Origin: Asparagopsis taxiformis
Lineage: Eukaryota; Rhodophyta; Florideophyceae; Bonnemaisoniales; Bonnemaisoniaceae
Direction of reading: 5' to 3'
DNA length: 64,000 nucleotides
NCBI GenBank assembly: GCA_030407315.1
Contig: JALQPE010000193.1
Location: forward strand, 62,001 to 126,000
A program made the position numbers and the translations under genes. How positions within the stretch are numbered: position 1 is the first letter of the stretch; each line of letters starts with the position of its first letter. A model generated the notes under the pieces. It ran no database searches and was not told where the DNA came from. It saw only the letters and a program-made list of their open reading frames with translations. Of the stretch, positions 33,094-42,005 are shown one piece after another.

Positions 33094-35565
33094 ATGCCAC
33101 CAACAGACCACGATACCATAGCCCTTCTCACACAATTCGTCTCAGGATCTGCAGCCATATCAACCACATCCGCCGCCAAAGCAGTCGAGAGCATAGTCCA
33201 CCAAGCGACCCAGTTGCGAGCATCCAAACAAGCCGTAAATTCAGCTCGTCAAGCATTGATGCAAATGTGTAAACAGCCATGTGTAACCATCGTCCCATCA
33301 CTCCTATCCATCTGTCAAAATCCAATCTCATTCAACACCGTAGACGTAGACGTCTTCGTCCTTTCCTCGGCAGCCTGGAAGGCCATTGTGGCCGCTTGTC
33401 GTCACCCTCAAAGTGCCGCCATTCCCTTCGACACCAAATTTCGCATCCTTTTCGCCGCCCTGCGCGGAGTGCAAGCAATGTTCACAGAGATGCTCAACAT
33501 TCTTGCCGATGACCAACATTCAACCCAACACGCCGCTGTGCTCGTTGCACGTTCGCTCAAGATTGCTCGATTTCACACCGTCAATGCCGCCCGATGCGCA
33601 AAAGCATTTGCTGACGCCGATCCGCCCACTCCCTCCCAAGTACACCACCAGTTGATTGTTGATACCCTCCGTCTACTACTCCAGGTCACCGCTTCTATTA
33701 CGCTTCTCTGTAACTTTCTGCCACCATTGTCCGCTCAAATCTGTGATGACATCGCCCAAAACGTGTGCCCTGCTCTCGGCGCAATGCTCAGATCCGTCAT
33801 ATACTTGGCTCATGTTGCGGTAGCGAACAATACCGACGTGGATTGCGCCAAACTTATACTACAAGTTTTGCGCTCGTTTTCAGCTCACGAAACAAGACCA
33901 ACCAATAACTCCCTGCGAATGTCCGCTCCATTGTTACGAATCGTGGCAATATTGCATTTAATGCGTTTGGCCAGTTGCGAAATTCCAGGTCGCACATGCG
34001 AGCAACAAGAGCGAAAAGATGGTACAATCGCCGAATTTGCACCAGTCTCAATCAAAGTTTGCCGCGCGATATTGCAAAGTTCCCTGGTGCCTCTGCTTTT
34101 CGATTGTTTCGATTCGACACATCAAGACCTTACGTCACGACGTGAGAGGAAGACGGGAGTGAGTCTTTTGGACTGGGTGGTGACTACCGCTGCCGAATCC
34201 TCATGCCTCATGTATTCTGTGCATAATTGTGCAGCTGCCAGTGTTGCATTTCATGAATTTCTGTACATACAGATTAGCGCTTCCAACTCTATTCGAGCGT
34301 ATGTGTCCACGCAGATTATTCGAAAGATTGCATCCGTTGCGCATGAATCGCTTGACTTGAGCAACCAAATCCTGCATGATGTTCTTTCGGCGACACAGCT
34401 TGCTCTGGCTATATCGCCACTGCACGCCGAGCGGCGCTGGATTCCACTGTTGGTGCAACTTGCTGTCTGGCATGTTAGCAAAGGGCGAGACATGCGTAAC
34501 ATGATTCAGGACGTGACTAGAAATCGGGAGAGCACTGGTGCACAACAAGTGCCGCTTGAACCCTTGACAATTCGGTTAGTTGCGGCCTTATGTGACGTAC
34601 TCAAAGACGAGTCCTCAGACACGGCAAATTCGTCGGGGGTGACGCTTCAAGAACGGCAGGTAGACGCTAATGTTCTCGCCCAGGTTCTGAAGTCCTTCGG
34701 CATTGAAAAGAAGAAATTGGAAGCCTTTGTCAAAAGTGTTCTACTGGGGAATTGTAATAGCGGTATTCTAGCCGACGCATCTATCTCTTTATTGCCACAC
34801 GTTCTCGACGCACGGTCTGCCTCAGGTGCGGCATTAGCATGTCTTAAGCGACAAACCACATCAAAATCACTCATCTGCGGAGCAATTAACTGCCTGAGTC
34901 CGTCATCAATGTCTGCATCCGCGATAAAAGCTGTATGTACAGAAATCCACACAGCGATCCAGAAGCACGGCATAGATATCTGCGTGCCCACTGCAGCATT
35001 TGCTGCAAGGGCTTCGCTGGTCATTCATGAAAATGTCTCAATGGACAATTGGTGTGACCTATCTTCACTTCTTGAACGCGCAGTAGTTTTCGCGAGGGAA
35101 TGTGTGAATAGGGGAGATTGTCGAGATGCAGCGCTTTCAGCCGCTGTCATGTTTCATGCAGCAGCAACTCTTTCCGTTACCGGGTCAATCCCACCGGCAA
35201 ACACGCACCGCAAAACGCACGCTACTTTGCCCTCGGGGATCTTATCGTTTGTAGAGGAAAGTCTTGCGCGCGTGACGGATTTGAGAAAGACTCCCTTGGT
35301 GCAGAGAAATGTTCATCTTGCTTCCGAGGAATATTTTGTCAAACTGGAGCAATGTCTGATGGAAAAGAGAGATGCGGGGAAAGGCAAAAGTGCAGTGCCA
35401 TCAGATATGCTGAGAAAGTTTAGAGATGTGCACAACGGTTTATTGCATATTGCGAGTAGATTAAGTCATGGAGTTGGAGTGTGGGGAAACGAAGTTGGCG
35501 CTGAAGTGGAACAGATAAAGGCTGTGTTGGAGGCATTTGAAGCATACACCAAGACCTCGATTTGA
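33094..35565 (+). CDS. Unrecognised 823-residue alpha-helical repeat protein
   Basis: I do not recognise this protein with confidence. It starts at an ATG and runs 823 residues without a stop or need for splicing. The sequence is almost entirely helical, rich in Ala, Leu, Cys and Ser, with paired-helix periodicity that suggests HEAT/ARM-like solenoid repeats. There is no signal peptide, membrane segment or catalytic motif. Words such as FVLSSAAWKAIVAACRHPQ and SLLDWVVTTAAESS recall FIRRM/C1orf112-like (DUF4487) solenoids that partner FIGNL1 in recombination, but this is a weak impression. It lies between a dispersed repeat and the RNase Z gene on the same strand. Confidence 0.7.
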   Translation: MPPTDHDTIALLTQFVSGSAAISTTSAAKAVESIVHQATQLRASKQAVNSARQALMQMCKQPCVTIVPSLLSICQNPISFNTVDVDVFVLSSAAWKAIVAACRHPQSAAIPFDTKFRILFAALRGVQAMFTEMLNILADDQHSTQHAAVLVARSLKIARFHTVNAARCAKAFADADPPTPSQVHHQLIVDTLRLLLQVTASITLLCNFLPPLSAQICDDIAQNVCPALGAMLRSVIYLAHVAVANNTDVDCAKLILQVLRSFSAHETRPTNNSLRMSAPLLRIVAILHLMRLASCEIPGRTCEQQERKDGTIAEFAPVSIKVCRAILQSSLVPLLFDCFDSTHQDLTSRRERKTGVSLLDWVVTTAAESSCLMYSVHNCAAASVAFHEFLYIQISASNSIRAYVSTQIIRKIASVAHESLDLSNQILHDVLSATQLALAISPLHAERRWIPLLVQLAVWHVSKGRDMRNMIQDVTRNRESTGAQQVPLEPLTIRLVAALCDVLKDESSDTANSSGVTLQERQVDANVLAQVLKSFGIEKKKLEAFVKSVLLGNCNSGILADASISLLPHVLDARSASGAALACLKRQTTSKSLICGAINCLSPSSMSASAIKAVCTEIHTAIQKHGIDICVPTAAFAARASLVIHENVSMDNWCDLSSLLERAVVFARECVNRGDCRDAALSAAVMFHAAATLSVTGSIPPANTHRKTHATLPSGILSFVEESLARVTDLRKTPLVQRNVHLASEEYFVKLEQCLMEKRDAGKGKSAVPSDMLRKFRDVHNGLLHIASRLSHGVGVWGNEVGAEVEQIKAVLEAFEAYTKTSI

Positions 35566-35873
35566 TTCATACCGCAAATGCCGCAACATTGATCCCCGTC
35601 GCAGAAATTGCCAATTTTCAAACAATAGCCATTCCAATCTCCGAAAGCCTTTCCGCGGGATATTCTTTCAGGTCAACTTGACCCAGTGCTGACCCTGCCG
35701 AGTTCGACGCCCAGAATTCTGCCACAACCCTTTCTACACTTGTTGTTTCAGACGAAAAGCGATATACTTGAAGATGTGTCAAGATCTTGTTTGATGTTAA
35801 CAACCAACGTGACGAACGTAATTGCAGAGCCTGTAGGTTATCAAACAGTCGGCTCGACAATTTTTGGTCCAAA
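35566..35873. other. Intergenic region upstream of the RNase Z gene
   Basis: 308 bp. The RNase Z frame is open back to 35787 through a TTG, but the first ATG is 35874. No gene or repeat seen. Confidence 0.4.
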
Positions 35874-38102
35874 ATGTCGTCATCTGAAGGTTCTTTCATC
35901 GTTGCACGACCAGATGTATTGATTCGGCGCCCTCATTTCTTTGCTTCGAAAAGAACCTGTCGAAGAAGCAGATCTAACTGGTGCTCTGCAGCGCAAGATT
36001 CTCGAAGGCCTGCAAACAAGCCTGAATATCCAAAGAATGACAATATGGTGAATGGAGAGGACACACATGAAAATATCTATGAGTTTGATGAGCATGCACC
36101 AGACGCGCACGTTACCCCGCTCGGTGCGCGTCCAAGCGAAGCCTTTGAATTTGACGGTTGGGATGAAATTGATGACGACTACTGGCATGACGTACGCAAA
36201 CGTGAATTAGCTTTTCGCGCCCCAGACTCGATTTCAACACAGGATGTGGAAGGTCCGCAACATCCACTTGATCGATATGGCAACCCAAGTACTTACCCTG
36301 CAGCTGTGAAATACGATGACAAATTGCAAGCCTGGGTGCCGACAACTGAGGAAGAGGAAGAAAAGTTACGTCAACCATATCCAGTCAAAGACCCTTATTT
36401 CATTCTAGAAGCAAAAGAAGGCGAGACCTATACCAATTTGAAGCGACATATTGATAATTTCGTCAGCAACGAGTACATACAGGATGATGATGAAACTGAA
36501 TTCGATGTTACAGACCCGCGGATGTACACACGCCGCATCAAGGATGTTTCAAAATTCCGGAGAAGACCTCTGGGAATTGGACCTGGTGATTGGAAAGTCG
36601 TTCATCTGGGAACATCATCAGCAATTCCGACGAGAACCAGAAATGTTTCCTCAACTGCAGTAGTTATCAACCCGTCCTCCGCTCGTGAAGGAACTGAGCC
36701 GTCAATGTTTCTAGTGGATGTAGGTGAAAACACTTCTGCTCGTCTAATTGGTTGTCCATGGTGCTTGACGCATGGCTATCGTTGGATCAAAGCAATTTTC
36801 ATAACGCACTTGCATGGAGACCATATTTTCGGCTTACCAAGTTTACTGGCAAAGATCGGTCGATATGCCCAGCACAGGCGACGCAAAGCATTAGAAAATG
36901 GCGAGCAGGATACCGAGCCTGTGATAAGAATATTTGGACCGTATGGGATAAGAGGGTTCCTACGCACTTCTTTATATTGGACGAATCCTGTCGGAGTGCG
37001 CTTTTCGGTTTCGGAACTAGTTCCGCGCAGTAGCGATTTCCTTCATATTCGAGGTAATACCACTCCTGGCAACCAAGTTTTTGTTCAGGACTGTGGTAGT
37101 ACGGAGGTTCGTAGGGGGTCTGGAGTTAATGTTAATGAAGAAGCTCCACCACCACATCCAGAAGAAGTACGTGCAGAGGATATACACGCTTCAGATGATG
37201 GGCTGTGGCATGTTTGGAAGGAGATCAACGAAGATATGAAATTTGAGGTTGTCAGTGCTCCTCTGCAGCATAGAATGCCTTGCTTTGGGTACGTGTTCAG
37301 AGAGCTCGAAGGCGAAACGACTGACGAACTTGGAGAAGAAACAACGAATTCTGATGTATCGGCAAGCAATGGTGTACAGAGCAGTGAAATTGGGGAAGGA
37401 TTTGAGATTGACAAGGAGAAAGCAAAGAAACTGGGGGTGTATGGGTCACAATTTCGGGTATTACGGTCAGGTAGGCCAGTTACTATTTCGAAGACTGGTT
37501 TAGTTGTAAAACCAGCTGACGTAGCGCCTGAAATAACTGACGAACAAGTCAAGCGGGACTGGACGGAAGAAAAACATGTTGATATACCGCGAAAGAGGCT
37601 GAAGAAAGTAACAGTTCTTGGAGATACTTGCAATTCAAGTATGATTGCCGAGGCAGCCATGGACTCAGACTTGCTCATTCATGAAGCAACATTCAATGAA
37701 TCGCTTCGAGACAAGGCCCGAATCGCTATGCACAGCACAGCTCGAATGGCTGGAGCGTTTGGAAAGCAAATCCGAGCAAAGAAATTGGCTTTAACGCATT
37801 TTTCTAGCCGATATGAATTCCTCGATCTTATTGCTGAGAACACCCCTGCGTCCAAGTCTAAGAATGAATCCGACAAGGACGTATTTGACTTGGGTACGAA
37901 TGAAGAGGAAGATTTGGCTAGTCCGAATTCACTTGTACGTGAAGCTAAAGGTGGATGGGGAAAGGATCCCTGTGCAATTATCGCTGCTTACGATTTCCTA
38001 GAACACAATATTGTTTCTGTGGACATTAATGCTGGAGAGTCGACAGAGAATGACGATGCTGAAGGAAAAGGTTTAAAACAAAACAGTCTCAGTGAGTTCT
38101 GA
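35874..38102 (+). CDS. RNZ: tRNase Z (RNase Z), long N-terminal extension
   Basis: Metallo-beta-lactamase-fold endonuclease that removes the 3' trailer of pre-tRNAs. 742 residues from the first ATG. The core begins near residue 240 with VVHLGTSSAIPTRTRNVSST, FLVDVGENTSARLIG, and the metal-binding FITHLHGDHIFGLPSLL (HxHxDH near 311-316). Further ligands lie in SAPLQHRMPCFGYVF, LGDTCNSSMIAEAAMDSDLLIHEATF and LALTHFSSRY. The first 240 residues are acidic after an N-terminus (ARPDVLIRRPHFFASKRTCRRS) that could be a plastid or mitochondrial leader. The layout is that of one catalytic core, not the tandem domain of long ELAC2. Several acidic insertions are present. Which compartment it serves is inferred only. 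Confidence 0.9.
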   Translation: MSSSEGSFIVARPDVLIRRPHFFASKRTCRRSRSNWCSAAQDSRRPANKPEYPKNDNMVNGEDTHENIYEFDEHAPDAHVTPLGARPSEAFEFDGWDEIDDDYWHDVRKRELAFRAPDSISTQDVEGPQHPLDRYGNPSTYPAAVKYDDKLQAWVPTTEEEEEKLRQPYPVKDPYFILEAKEGETYTNLKRHIDNFVSNEYIQDDDETEFDVTDPRMYTRRIKDVSKFRRRPLGIGPGDWKVVHLGTSSAIPTRTRNVSSTAVVINPSSAREGTEPSMFLVDVGENTSARLIGCPWCLTHGYRWIKAIFITHLHGDHIFGLPSLLAKIGRYAQHRRRKALENGEQDTEPVIRIFGPYGIRGFLRTSLYWTNPVGVRFSVSELVPRSSDFLHIRGNTTPGNQVFVQDCGSTEVRRGSGVNVNEEAPPPHPEEVRAEDIHASDDGLWHVWKEINEDMKFEVVSAPLQHRMPCFGYVFRELEGETTDELGEETTNSDVSASNGVQSSEIGEGFEIDKEKAKKLGVYGSQFRVLRSGRPVTISKTGLVVKPADVAPEITDEQVKRDWTEEKHVDIPRKRLKKVTVLGDTCNSSMIAEAAMDSDLLIHEATFNESLRDKARIAMHSTARMAGAFGKQIRAKKLALTHFSSRYEFLDLIAENTPASKSKNESDKDVFDLGTNEEEDLASPNSLVREAKGGWGKDPCAIIAAYDFLEHNIVSVDINAGESTENDDAEGKGLKQNSLSEF

Positions 38103-38507
38103 ACGGTTTCAGTATTGGATTGCTTGAGAGCCGGTTTCCACAGTTGACATTGGGAAGATGTGCCAAGTTCTTTGGGCTGTGTGCCATGTGTCAACAGAGC
38201 GTAAAGGTTTGCAACAAAATGGTGCTACCCAAAGTGTCTCGGTCGGCTAAAATTCTAAATACCGAGCTTGTGGCGGAGTTCGCATCATTAGTAAGAATGA
38301 AATCGTGGATCGAATCATAGAAAATCGATAAATTCAACACTGAAATAGAGGTTCATTTTATCACCGACCGTGTCTAGACGAGTTGAGCTACTGTTGATCC
38401 GTCCTTCCCACGCGCCACCGATCACCATCTCTTCTATTGGAATATCATTTCTGCTGTACCCAATTGCATTACAAGCAAGCAAACTCCTAAACCCAAAATA
38501 TCCTGAA

Positions 38508-39248
38508 ATGAACGTCCTAATCCGATGTCGTCCACGAACGACCACGACGCTATCTCATTGGTACAGCCGCCGCTTCCTAAGCACCCAATCAGTCCGAAAG
38601 CTGCGCTATATCCCTGAGAAAGTCAAACAGGAAATGATCGATCTGCATGAGGAGGACAGTTCACGCTGGACAAGTACGACACTATCTGCACGATACTCGG
38701 CGCCAATCGAAAATGTATCCGCTCTATTGAAATTGGCCTATGTTCGAAAGAACAAACTTCCCGCGAGAGGCGATCGTTGGCGAGGAATGAAAGATGAGGA
38801 TTGCGGCTTGAACTCTGCGGAGCTCGAAGCGCTTCGGGAACAAATTCGCACGGCGTGGAAGGCTTTACCTGAGGTGAAGGACGAAGTTCGGGAGGTTGGG
38901 CCTGCTGTGGCTTCTGAGAGTATTGAGAAAGTTGAGGCAGTTGGAGAGGTGGTGGATGACGATACGGGGGATGAACAGTCGGAGGAAGATGTATCGAATA
39001 AGGAGGTAGTTGAGAAGAGTGTTACTGCGCAATGGATCGAGAGTGTTTGTGACCATGCTGCCAGAGATGTAGAACGGCGAACTACTTTTGCGTTTATTGA
39101 AGTCGGCGGTAAGGGTGCTTTGAACAATGTTCAACGAGCTGTCTGGTTACGAGATGGCGCGACTGGGAAATTGAGAGTTGCTGATGAGGATGAGAGAGAT
39201 ATTTTAATAGGGAACGCGCGAGTTGCTGATAAGGAGGTTTGGGGATAG
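38508..39248 (+). CDS. Mitochondrial protein with mS45/neugrin-like domain
   Basis: 246 residues from the ATG at 38508; the frame upstream begins at GTG. The N-terminus (MNVLIRCRPRTTTTLSHWYSRRFLSTQS) is a convincing mitochondrial presequence. It is followed by LRYIPEKVKQEMIDLHEEDSSRWTSTTLSARYSAP...NVSALLKLAYVRK, a helix-turn-helix pattern like that in mS45 (Bot1p) and neugrin/Rrg9 family mitochondrial proteins, in which a segment about the polypeptide binding after W-x-x-x-x-L-A-x-x-(F/Y) is conserved. The middle is acidic and low complexity. A C-terminal FIEVGGKG...RAVWLRDGATGKLRVAD stretch is unassigned. Probably a mitoribosome or mitochondrial translation component. Confidence 0.65.
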   Translation: MNVLIRCRPRTTTTLSHWYSRRFLSTQSVRKLRYIPEKVKQEMIDLHEEDSSRWTSTTLSARYSAPIENVSALLKLAYVRKNKLPARGDRWRGMKDEDCGLNSAELEALREQIRTAWKALPEVKDEVREVGPAVASESIEKVEAVGEVVDDDTGDEQSEEDVSNKEVVEKSVTAQWIESVCDHAARDVERRTTFAFIEVGGKGALNNVQRAVWLRDGATGKLRVADEDERDILIGNARVADKEVWG

Positions 39249-39419
39249 GGTACGCATTTGTAAAGATGTAGTCGAGTGATACGGGATAAAACAAAAGTGT
39301 GTATTACCGCAGACCGCCTTCTTCGAAAGGCATTTCGCTTCGGAGTTGCAAAACACTACAACATTCGGGGGTGGGACATGATTGTGGAACTTTTGTCGCG
39401 ATATTATTATGCCAAATTG

Positions 39420-39806
39420 CAAAAAGAACAGTCAGACAGTCCTGTGAGCATCACAATGGTGCTCAATGACACTCATCGCGTACGGTCTTCTATGCTTCCA
39501 GATGCTATTCCACATCCAGACGCCTCTATCTTGCTCTGCGCACAGAGACACCGTCCTCCTCCTGCTTAGAAGATATGCCTGTTATAATGATAACAGTAGA
39601 AGATGACCTATAATCAGATCCCGACTAGTACGGTCATGTCTGGAGGGAGAGAATTGAGGGTATTAATAGGAGGGGGAAAGTGGAAATCGGGGAATGGGAA
39701 GAAATTTTGAAGAATGATGTGGATGTGATCTGGATTGTGTGTGTGAGATCGGGATTGGTGGGTCTGGATTGCAGATTGAGAGCGGGCCGCCCCGGTGGTG
39801 TAGTCG
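39420..39806 (+). repeat. Dispersed 387-bp repeat, copy 2
   Basis: Second copy of the element at 32212-32598, same orientation, 7.2 kb away. The right edge falls in an A-box-like TGGTGTAGTCG (39796-39806). Here the unique sequence beyond also offers a good B box, GGGTCAATTCC at 39857-39867, one mismatch from GGTTCRANNCC, 50 nt after the A box. This fits a tRNA-derived SINE or a tRNA-like transcription unit at the junction. No poly-A tail or target duplication found. Sequence similarity to copy 1 implies recent spread. Confidence 0.85.
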
Positions 39807-39867
39807 TTAAGCCGGATTCGGAGGCACAGGAAACAAGGATTGCAACGGAGACAATGGGGTCAATTCC
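39796..39867 (+). promoter_or_regulatory. Candidate internal Pol III promoter (A box and B box) at the repeat edge
   Basis: TGGTGTAGTCG at 39796-39806 and GGGTCAATTCC at 39857-39867, spaced as in tRNA-derived elements. I cannot fold a full tRNA cloverleaf around them, so this is a tRNA-like remnant rather than a tRNA gene. Activity is inferred. Confidence 0.35.
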
Positions 39868-40072
39868 CAGTAGATTTCTAGACGCTGAATTTTGCTCGCC
39901 AACATGGGAAGTACAGTAGCAGATCACAAGCTCAGAAGCAGAGGACCATATGTGATCATTCCGTGAAAAACCAGCCTGTCCAACCGAACACATCACCACA
40001 CACGTCCAATCTCTGCGTGCATCTTCTCCATCTCCCCCAAAACGCCAGTCGACTCAACCCAAACTTCAAACA

Positions 40073-41023
40073 ATGCCTTCAATTCGAGCACACTCTACTA
40101 GCTATGTACCAGCTCCTTTGGCGCGTCGTCCACTGCAAGCCCAGCAGAGAATTGCAATATCGCCTCAAACACATGCACGTCTGGTCCGTATAGCTTCCAA
40201 ACGTTTCCGCGGAAACGGTTCCCTATCCAAATTGGGTTGTGCTGTCCTTCACGAATATCTAAACCACATGGAGCGAGTATATTTCGGCGCCCCAGGTGCA
40301 AAAGCTTGTCTTCCAGTCCCGAGTTCAGCACGGGACTATGATGCAGTCGTTTTTGACATGGATGGAGTGCTATGCGATTCTGAAATGGCCAGTCGTCAAG
40401 CTGCTGTCGCCACGTTTAGAAAGTTTTATAATACAGAGGTTCAACCAGAAGATTTTGCGCCGTTTACAGGCACTGGTGAGGCTAACTTTCTACATGGTGT
40501 CGCAAAGCTGTACAATGTGCAAGGTTTTGATCCAGAGGAAGCCAAGCAAAAATTCTTCGAAGTATACATCAAATACGGCTACATCAGTGATTTGTTGCCA
40601 TTCAGAGGCATACCAAATCTAGTAGAGCGCGTGAAGAGCCTTGGGTTGAAAGTCGCGGTTGCATCTGCAGCAGATGCCATTAAGGTGGAAGCCAATCTGA
40701 AAGCAATTGGACTTCCTCCGTCAACGTTTGATTTCACGACATCCTCCGATGATATTGAAAATAAGAAACCAGCACCAGATGTATTTCTGGCAGCAGCGAA
40801 AGGACTAGGTGTCCAGCCGGAGCGCTGCGTTGTCATTGAAGACGCAGTCGCTGGTGTGCAGGCTGCGCTGGCGGCAGGCATGCGCTGTGTGGCTGTTAGT
40901 ACCAGTTTGCCTGCTGAGAATCTCGAGAAAGCCGGTGCAGACGTTGTGCGCGAAGAGCCTGCGCTTATCGAGATTGCCGATTTGTTCGGCAAGGACGTTT
41001 TTGCTGATGTGTCGAAGGAATGA
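40073..41023 (+). CDS. HAD-superfamily phosphatase, CbbY/SOQ1-HAD-like, plastid
   Basis: 316 residues. The first 80 residues are Ser/Arg/His-rich and compatible with a transit peptide. The HAD core starts at DYDAVVFDMDGVLCDSE (nucleophile Asp and acid/base Asp), with motif II VAVASAAD, motif III lysine and KPAPDVFLAAAK, and motif IV CVVIEDAVAGVQAALAAGMRC. The cap and core words (FTGTGEANFLHGVA, FFEVYIKYGY, VASAADAIKVEANLKAIGLP) closely match the HAD domain of plant SOQ1, a thylakoid protein that controls photoprotective quenching. Here the HAD stands alone, without the thioredoxin and NHL domains. A sugar-phosphate (CbbY, xylulose-1,5-bisphosphate) role is the alternative. Confidence 0.85.
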   Translation: MPSIRAHSTSYVPAPLARRPLQAQQRIAISPQTHARLVRIASKRFRGNGSLSKLGCAVLHEYLNHMERVYFGAPGAKACLPVPSSARDYDAVVFDMDGVLCDSEMASRQAAVATFRKFYNTEVQPEDFAPFTGTGEANFLHGVAKLYNVQGFDPEEAKQKFFEVYIKYGYISDLLPFRGIPNLVERVKSLGLKVAVASAADAIKVEANLKAIGLPPSTFDFTTSSDDIENKKPAPDVFLAAAKGLGVQPERCVVIEDAVAGVQAALAAGMRCVAVSTSLPAENLEKAGADVVREEPALIEIADLFGKDVFADVSKE

Positions 41024-41121
41024 TCGGCACATGTTTTTTGCATAGTGAGATTGACATTCTCGTGCTTCAAGCATAAATAAACACTTGATCACATTCAGCA
41101 TCACATCTACACCCGCGATGT

Positions 41122-41847
41122 CTACGAAAACAACAGAGGTTCCAATCGCACCTTACTCTCCTGCAAGATGATAAACGCTCCAATAATGCGCAGGGATCTC
41201 GGCAACAATCCGGCAAACATGCCACGAAGACTGATGGTACTAAGCGGTACCAAAGTGCCAGGAGCAGCGGCCTGAACAACAGTCTTCATCGTATCAAACG
41301 GGTGGCTACACACGCCTGCAATCAAGCCGGCTGAAATAGCTCCAGCAGCACGCTGCATGGCGTCTGGTTGTTCGGCAATGGCAGTTGACAACACCGGGGC
41401 TAACGCGAGATACCCGCCGGCAAAGATCGCATCGCGCGCAGCTGCAAGACGTATACCTCGCATGGGAGCATGTGCAGAAACAAGACGGAGGGATTGGATT
41501 AATGACTGACCGGAGCGCTGCTGTTGGATCATCACATGTTCGGCAGGTGTGGCTACCAGTGACGACATGAAACCAGCAAAGGCTGCAATGGAGATTTGAG
41601 TGGCTGGTGTATTGGACGTAGTTAGTTGAGTACCGAGAGTGTAGGTTGAAAATTGAAGAGCTGTTATTGGCGCGATTGACAGTGCATTGATGGAGACTCC
41701 GCGATAGAGAGATGACGGGGCGAAGGATAGAGGTTTGTTAAACTGGGTGGCATTCTTCCACGCAATGGTCGGTTGCTGGATGAGCACTTCTATGGTGCCG
41801 GCCAGTGCGCCGACAGCAGCTGATTGCTGTACATTTAGATCGGTCAT
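41122..41847 (-). CDS. Mitochondrial-carrier-like protein, short and divergent
   Basis: 241 residues, against about 300 for normal SLC25 carriers. Three repeat-like halves can be traced. The third has a standard signature (HPFDTMKT), but the first (QPTIAWKNA) and second (TPAEHVMIQQ) have lost the P-x-(D/E)-x-x-(K/R) pattern. Gly-rich helices (ALAGTIEVLIQQP, AGFMSSLVATPAEH, AISAGLIAGVCSHP) fit the six-helix fold. The odd-numbered matrix-gate salt bridges would be partly missing, so transport chemistry may be unusual or lost. Start at the first ATG. Convergent with the HAD gene (98 bp) and divergent from the zinc finger gene (158 bp). Confidence 0.75.
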   Translation of the reverse strand: MTDLNVQQSAAVGALAGTIEVLIQQPTIAWKNATQFNKPLSFAPSSLYRGVSINALSIAPITALQFSTYTLGTQLTTSNTPATQISIAAFAGFMSSLVATPAEHVMIQQQRSGQSLIQSLRLVSAHAPMRGIRLAAARDAIFAGGYLALAPVLSTAIAEQPDAMQRAAGAISAGLIAGVCSHPFDTMKTVVQAAAPGTLVPLSTISLRGMFAGLLPRSLRIIGAFIILQESKVRLEPLLFS

Positions 41848-42005
41848 CGGCGCGTTGCTGAAGAAGACTTGTTGGTGGTGACGTGACGTGATAGATTAAG
41901 CAATGTGTATTAGATATGACTGTAAAGCGGATAAATAGCAAAGTTAGGGTTTTAGTATTATCCAGTCATTGATTGAAATGCAACGCGTGTCATGTGATAT
42001 AACTC

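Noticed and set aside
35787..35873. Upstream extension of the RNase Z frame
   Set aside because: Begins with TTG, not ATG. The first ATG is at 35874.
37085..37678. 197-codon frame antisense to the RNase Z gene
   Set aside because: Ser-rich shadow frame over a conserved catalytic region on the other strand.
39796..39867. A functional tRNA gene at the edge of repeat copy 2
   Set aside because: A and B boxes are present, but no acceptor or anticodon stem can be formed.
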